From Owenia fusiformis (lineage: Eukaryota; Annelida; Polychaeta; Sabellida; Oweniidae): a DNA stretch of 64,000 nt. The position numbers and the translations under genes were made by a program. Location of the stretch: NCBI GenBank assembly GCA_903813345.2, contig CAIIXF020000001.1:9277598-9341597 (forward strand), written 5' to 3'. Shown here one piece after another: positions 59,547 through 64,000 of the stretch (positions are counted from its first letter, which is position 1; every line of letters begins with the position of its first letter). Under the pieces are notes generated by a model. It was not told where the DNA came from, made no database searches, and saw nothing but the letters and a program-made list of their open reading frames with translations.

Positions 59547-62500
59547 ATGGAAGAGAAAACTAAAAAAGTTTTACTTTTTCTTGTTTTTCTCCATGTTGCA
59601 TGGGGGTTTCTCGATTTCGAAGAACTTGAAAATGTGCATTATGGCATAAGTATACTAAATGAACCAAAACTTTTGAATGAGGTAGGTAAAGGCTTTGATT
59701 AGATGCGTTTCAATATTTTTGCAATTTTTCATTTCTAAACTTTAGTTTCGTCCAGTGCAAACTCACAAGAACCAGTCTTCTAATATATCCAGATCCTATC
59801 CTATATATGCTATGTGCTGGATATTCACAAAGGTAAATCCCCTATCATCCACAATTACGCCATCCTAGGGGGAAACCTTAGTCGGTAACACATATCCCAT
59901 ACCTAGGTATTGACATCTCGAATGACTTCCGCTGGATTACACATATTCAAAGTAGAGTCTATTGTATCCAAAGCCAATAAAGTGCTTCGATTCCTCAAGC
60001 GTGACCTCCATCAATGCTCTGAAAAAGTGAAGGCCCATGCATATAAGTCACTAGTCCGGCCAAATTTAGAATATGCCAGTTCGGCACACAACTGACTATA
60101 CTGACAAAAAGACATTGATATGTTGGAACAGCAACAAGCCTGCACTACTGGTAAAGAGGGGTGATGTCAACGCAGTAGCCTGACAGTCGCCCCAGGATAT
60201 TTCAACATAAAGGGACTTCCTAGGGGGGTACAGGGGCCAACCAGGAAGATTCCTTTCAATTTTAAAATGAGTTGTAAACCATAGATCTATTTTTAAATGT
60301 TAAGGTTTTAAATTATATTCTATTCAAATTCTATCACTGTTAAATTATATATCTGCTTTATATGGGCTTATTAGCCTTTTGCAGATTATTGACATAGACA
60401 TAGGAACAGGTACACTGAAGATATCATATCAATATTTATTTCAAGTCGGATATTTTTTGTACAATAAACATTAGTGCAAGTGCTATTGACCGACATAGCA
60501 CTATTCCCAGGTCAAAATAATAGCATACATATTCAGGGTAATCATTAGCTAATGATTATGAAACAAATAGGTAACAAATAGTACAGCAATTTGACATGCA
60601 AATGAGATAATCATTCAGGGTAATCATTAGCTAATGATTGTGAATTTAATGAAACACTGATTTCTTTCTTCGTTAATCATTCAGTAATTATTCAGAAACA
60701 AATAGTTAATTATTCAGAAACAAATCAATAATTATTCAGAAACAAATCGGTAATTATTCAGAAAGAAACCGTTAATTATTCAGAAACAAATCGTTAATTA
60801 TTCAGTCATTATTCAGGTTATCTGACTCATTTTCTTCTTTATCAAGACCCTGTTGCCTCTCCTGGAGCTGTCTTGTATTATTCTGACTAATACATGTTCA
60901 TATAGAGGTGACATATACTCCAAATTAATTTATATTTATCTGCTCAGAAACCTAGGGCTAAAATGAGTGTTTGTGCCCATGTATGGGGAACAACCCAAAA
61001 TTGATCAATTCAAAAAAAATATCTTGAATTCAAATTCATTAGAATAGTAGAGATAAATATGAATAAGTTTCAATCTAAACATGTTCTGCATACCTTTATG
61101 ATTATGTTGATCAAGTTTCAAGATAGTCTAGCCACCCTTCAGGTTGTTTATGCTCACTTTTATTAGACAAATAATTCTCTCACATCTTAACCAAATTTTA
61201 ACGTCTGCCAATGTGGGGTTTCTCATTCTAAATCATGGACTTTTAGGTAATCATTCAGAAACAAATCGTTAATCACTCAGTAACAATTCGGAATAAAAAA
61301 TTCCAAGTTAATCATTCAGAAACAAATCTTTAATTATTCAGTAACTATTCAGATAATTAATCATTCAGAAACAATTCAGTTGATTATTCAGAAACTAATC
61401 AGACGTTGCTTTTAAATTCTTCAGGTTTTCTGATTAATTCCTGAAGGATTCAATAATCATTAGCTAATGATTATGAAATGATTTTTGTGACATAGAGCAG
61501 CCAGATTTGTAATCGAATGTCACTCAAGGGAACCAGGCTGCGTCAAAGCTCTCCAAGACCTACAGTGGGAGTCTCTGAAGCAGCGTAGAGAGGCTGCTAG
61601 ACTTTTTATTTTTTTACAAAGGAAAGCAGAACCTAGCAGCCATCGAAGTGCCTCCATACTTCCACTAACAGATCAATACCAACACTAGGTTGTATCATCC
61701 TTCTAAGTTCATACAACCATCAACTAGAATGGATGCATACAAATTTAGCTTCAAATTTGATTGATCCAAATTGATTTAACTACTTCTGAATATTTACTTG
61801 AATACAAAATAAATTGTATTTAATAAATAGGAAGATGGATTCAATATAATTGAAAAAATTCTGAGGTATCATAATTCAGCTTAATTACCATATATATTAT
61901 GAAAATGAACAAAATAAGACAGCGCTTGACCTAAGAAAATGCTCTTCAGAATTATCATTCCTTCCATTTAATAGATGGGCTAAATTGGCAATTTCATGTG
62001 ATTGTAACTAATGTGATGTCAATGATGTCCATGTTAAACAGGAATTAAAAAACGGTGATAGAGAAGTTTAAATATGCACACATTAATTGTAAACATACTC
62101 AAGACTCAATAAAAGACTTATGAAATAAAGAAATGAAACATGTCAATGTTTCCCTTATAATTCTTCTTATTAAGAAAAAAAGAATTGAAATATTTGATCA
62201 AGTATATGAGCGAAAAGTATTTAAGGTTTAAGATGTGGACATGTCCAAAATTGTCAGTTTTTCAAAGTCATTGCCAAATAGCAATTATCTTAAAAGAGTC
62301 AGAATTGATAGACCTCAAACAGGTTTAGCATGACAGGGAATCTCCAGAATATTAAAAAAAATCATGAACATTTTCAGGAACTTTTTTATTTGTTGCCCCT
62401 TTTATGTTACAGGAGGTAGATGGATCTGTATTCCTGGCATCAATGTATGGCCAGCCATATCAATGTATCTACAGAGACCTTGTATCAGAGGAGAAGAAGG

Positions 62501-64000
62501 AGAAGACGGAAGAAGCTGAGGCACTGGAGATAGGAATTCCAGAGTTACTGAGGCCTATGGAGGGAAGCCCATGCCTCGTTTTTGTAAGTCGGAGAGATTT
62601 AAGCATTAAGTTTTTATTATCACACTTGGAAATGCTATATTTTCATTGTCTCGTGCAGATGAGTATGCCTCTGGATCGACTCCATATATTAAATCTTGTT
62701 TTTTAAATAAATTAATCATTCTTTCATTCCTTCTGACAAAATCAAGCGATGTAACATCGATACATGAATAATTAAACAACTTCAATAATTGTCATATCCA
62801 ATATACAGTGTTTTGAATAATTTACAGACTAAAGGCTGGTGGACCTATGAGTTCTGCTACAGAAAGCACATCAGACAGTATCACATGGAAGGTATGTCTT
62901 AGGCAGCTGTAGTAGGTGTTATATATAACATGTAAAGTGTCACCAATAGAGGCTTTACTCTCATTGAAGTCTTGTTTTTAATGACAATTTAGGAGATTAA
63001 TAATGACTTCTTTTAGACGAAAATTGATTTTGACAGTTTTTGAGCATCATTCTCATTAATTGTAATGCTTACAACTATGTAAATTTAAGTATTGTATGTT
63101 ACTGCTCTGTTATTGACGTTTTCGCGAGTTAGTTTTGAGCTTCATTTCAAACATACATCTATTTTGGGAAACATTTCTAATTTTGACTAAATTTTGAAGC
63201 TTATATTGGACTAATCATTATCCTCTCTCCTCCCTTTAAAATCAGTATTAACTCTATACTGTATAACTAGTGGTCCCGCGATTCATTATTGTTTATTTCA
63301 ATACAAGCAACGATATTTACCTCACGATACAATACAAACGATACAAGCAATGTAAGAGCGTAACAAATATTTTTATTTTTAAAAAACATATGGGTAAATA
63401 AGACATTAAGATGCCAAATGTACCAACCACCGAATTTCGAACTCGTGAAACAGTATGAAACTATTAATGTCCTCCTAAAACTAATGTTCACTAGTGTCCA
63501 GTGTCCATTCATGATTTTTTTTCATTAAGTTTTTTTCAATAAAGGAAACCGGATATCCTAAATTGGAGATACATTCTATGCCACATTACACAAGGAAAAT
63601 AACAAAATGGGAAGATACAATCTTATTTAAACTGCTTTCAAACATGGTTTTGCTGTTTTGGGAGGGAAAAAACGATACAGAATTTTAACCGATATTCAAG
63701 TTAAGTATTGATACGCTCATATCATGCCTAATTGCTTGAGTGCTTGAGCAAATCCGAGCATTTGCGAGACCCCTATGTATGATACACTACTGCAGAAATG
63801 GATTGCCTTCTATCAAAACAGACCTCAATAATCTTACTTTTTTATTGGAAATTCCAAAAATACACAATAATGTCTCAAATCTATTTTAAAAGTTGTTAAC
63901 ATTCAATTTATCAAATTTGGAAAGGAGACATAATAGCATGTTGTAATACATGTATATTATGTGTTCAATCAGTCATTTGATCATTTTGTATTTTAGATGG
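59547..64000 (+). CDS. OS9: OS9, ER lectin of glycoprotein degradation, N-terminal exons (3' truncated)
   Basis: Exons are 59547-59681, 62413-62583, 62828-62891 and the first four bases of the next exon from 63997 after ttttag. Residues 1-20 form a signal peptide (hydrophobic LLFLVFLHVAWG). LDFEELENVHYGI and the GIPELLRPM segment match OS-9. The third exon opens the MRH domain with the paired Trp of GWWTYEFCY that contacts mannose, followed by HIRQYHMED. OS-9 reads trimmed N-glycans on misfolded proteins and hands them to the HRD1-SEL1L ubiquitin ligase in the ER. The related erlectin has two MRH domains; the N-terminal spacing here favours OS-9. Intron 1 (59682-62412) holds a split LINE relic. 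The rest of the gene lies past the window. Confidence 0.92.
59880..60130 (+). pseudogene. LINE reverse-transcriptase relic, first half
   Basis: YLGIDISNDFRWITHI, then after a frameshift KANKVLRFLKRDL, YKSLVRPNLEYAS and a degraded DIDMLEQQQ segment. These are the C-terminal thumb-region motifs of non-LTR retrotransposon polymerases. It is 5' truncated and frame-broken. The sequence resumes at 61494. Confidence 0.8.
60131..61493. mobile_element. 1.36-kb insertion that splits the LINE relic
   Basis: The reverse-transcriptase sequence stops near the QQQ codons and continues with RAARFV at 61494, as expected for one uninterrupted LINE domain, so the segment between was inserted later. It contains the ttattcagaaacaaatc repeats and three copies of aatcattagctaatgatt. 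No terminal inverted repeat or target duplication was found, so its class is unknown. Confidence 0.6.
60536..61475. repeat. Interspersed aattattcagaaacaaatcg minisatellite and aatcattagctaatgatt palindromes
   Basis: Units of about 20 bp (gttaattattcagaaacaaa and variants) form two clusters, at about 60675-60825 and 61250-61400. The palindrome aatcattagctaatgatt occurs near 60541, 60622 and 61455, flanking the clusters. The palindrome contains two TAAT cores of the type bound by homeodomains. The function, if any, is unknown. Confidence 0.7.
61494..61690 (+). pseudogene. LINE reverse-transcriptase relic, second half
   Basis: RAARFVIECHSREPGCV, LQWESLKQRREAARL and the following residues match the extreme C-terminal part of LINE polymerases, downstream of the LVRPNLEYAS motif. 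It is open for about 60 codons in one frame and ends at a stop near 61687. Together with 59880-60130 it forms one degraded copy in OS9 intron 1. Confidence 0.8.
61691..62412 (+). other. OS9 intron 1, 3' part
   Basis: AT-rich intron sequence leading to the acceptor ttatgttacag at 62412. No other feature is seen. Confidence 0.5.
63268..63775. mobile_element. hAT-like MITE with diverged ends
   Basis: tagtggtcccgcga at the left resembles the reverse complement of tttgcgagacccct plus a at the right. The flanks tgtataac and tgtatgat agree at six of eight positions, as an aged 8-bp duplication would. Subterminal acgatacaa words are frequent. It lies in OS9 intron 3. The antisense frame within it is not a gene. 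Confidence 0.55.

Noticed and set aside
62404-62706. 100-codon frame as a separate gene
   Set aside because: It is OS9 exon 2 (62413-62583) with intron read-through after the GTAAGT donor.

Overview
This is eukaryotic nuclear DNA from an animal. It is AT-rich, its genes are split by introns of about 0.2 to 15 kb with ordinary GT-AG junctions, and it is crowded with short inverted-repeat transposons. The protein families present (DNAJC27, GT31 galactosyltransferase, fucolectin, pancreatic-type lipase, RPF1, OS-9, poly-C2H2 zinc fingers) are metazoan. A fucolectin-type membrane protein, small and mid-sized introns and abundant MITEs fit a marine invertebrate, perhaps an invertebrate deuterostome such as an echinoderm. 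The species cannot be fixed from the sequence alone.

Layout. (1) 842-21388 (+): the 3' part of DNAJC27, a Rab-like GTPase joined to a J domain; its 5' exons lie before the window. Its 15-kb intron (5655-20643) holds two antisense poly-zinc-finger paralogs. They arose by a segmental duplication (7250-14215 and 16790-20255). Copy A keeps the finger array but its 5' coding part is broken; copy B keeps the 5' part but is broken inside the finger array. (2) 21389-28105: intergenic DNA with tandem and inverted repeats. (3) 28106-29152 (+): an uninterrupted GT31 beta-1,3-galactosyltransferase-like gene. (4) 32014-42103 (+): a six-exon type II membrane protein with an extracellular fucolectin domain, whose 7.7-kb intron is largely a nest of transposons. 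(5) 44128-48976 (+): an 11-exon secreted pancreatic-type lipase with intact catalytic triad, lid and PLAT domain. (6) 50166-59287 (-): RPF1, a Brix-domain ribosome-assembly factor with eight coding exons, all resolved. (7) 59547-64000 (+): the first exons of OS9, an ER lectin of glycoprotein degradation, running off the window end. RPF1 and OS9 are head to head, 259 bp between start codons.

The genes do not form one pathway. DNAJC27, RPF1 and OS9 are housekeeping genes; the galactosyltransferase, fucolectin receptor and lipase are secretory or cell-surface genes that tend to expand in lineages. I found no rRNA, tRNA or CRISPR array. The most unusual features are the nested zinc-finger pair with complementary lesions, the fucolectin domain with two of three fucose-contact residues changed, and several nested transposons whose insertion history can be read from the sequence.
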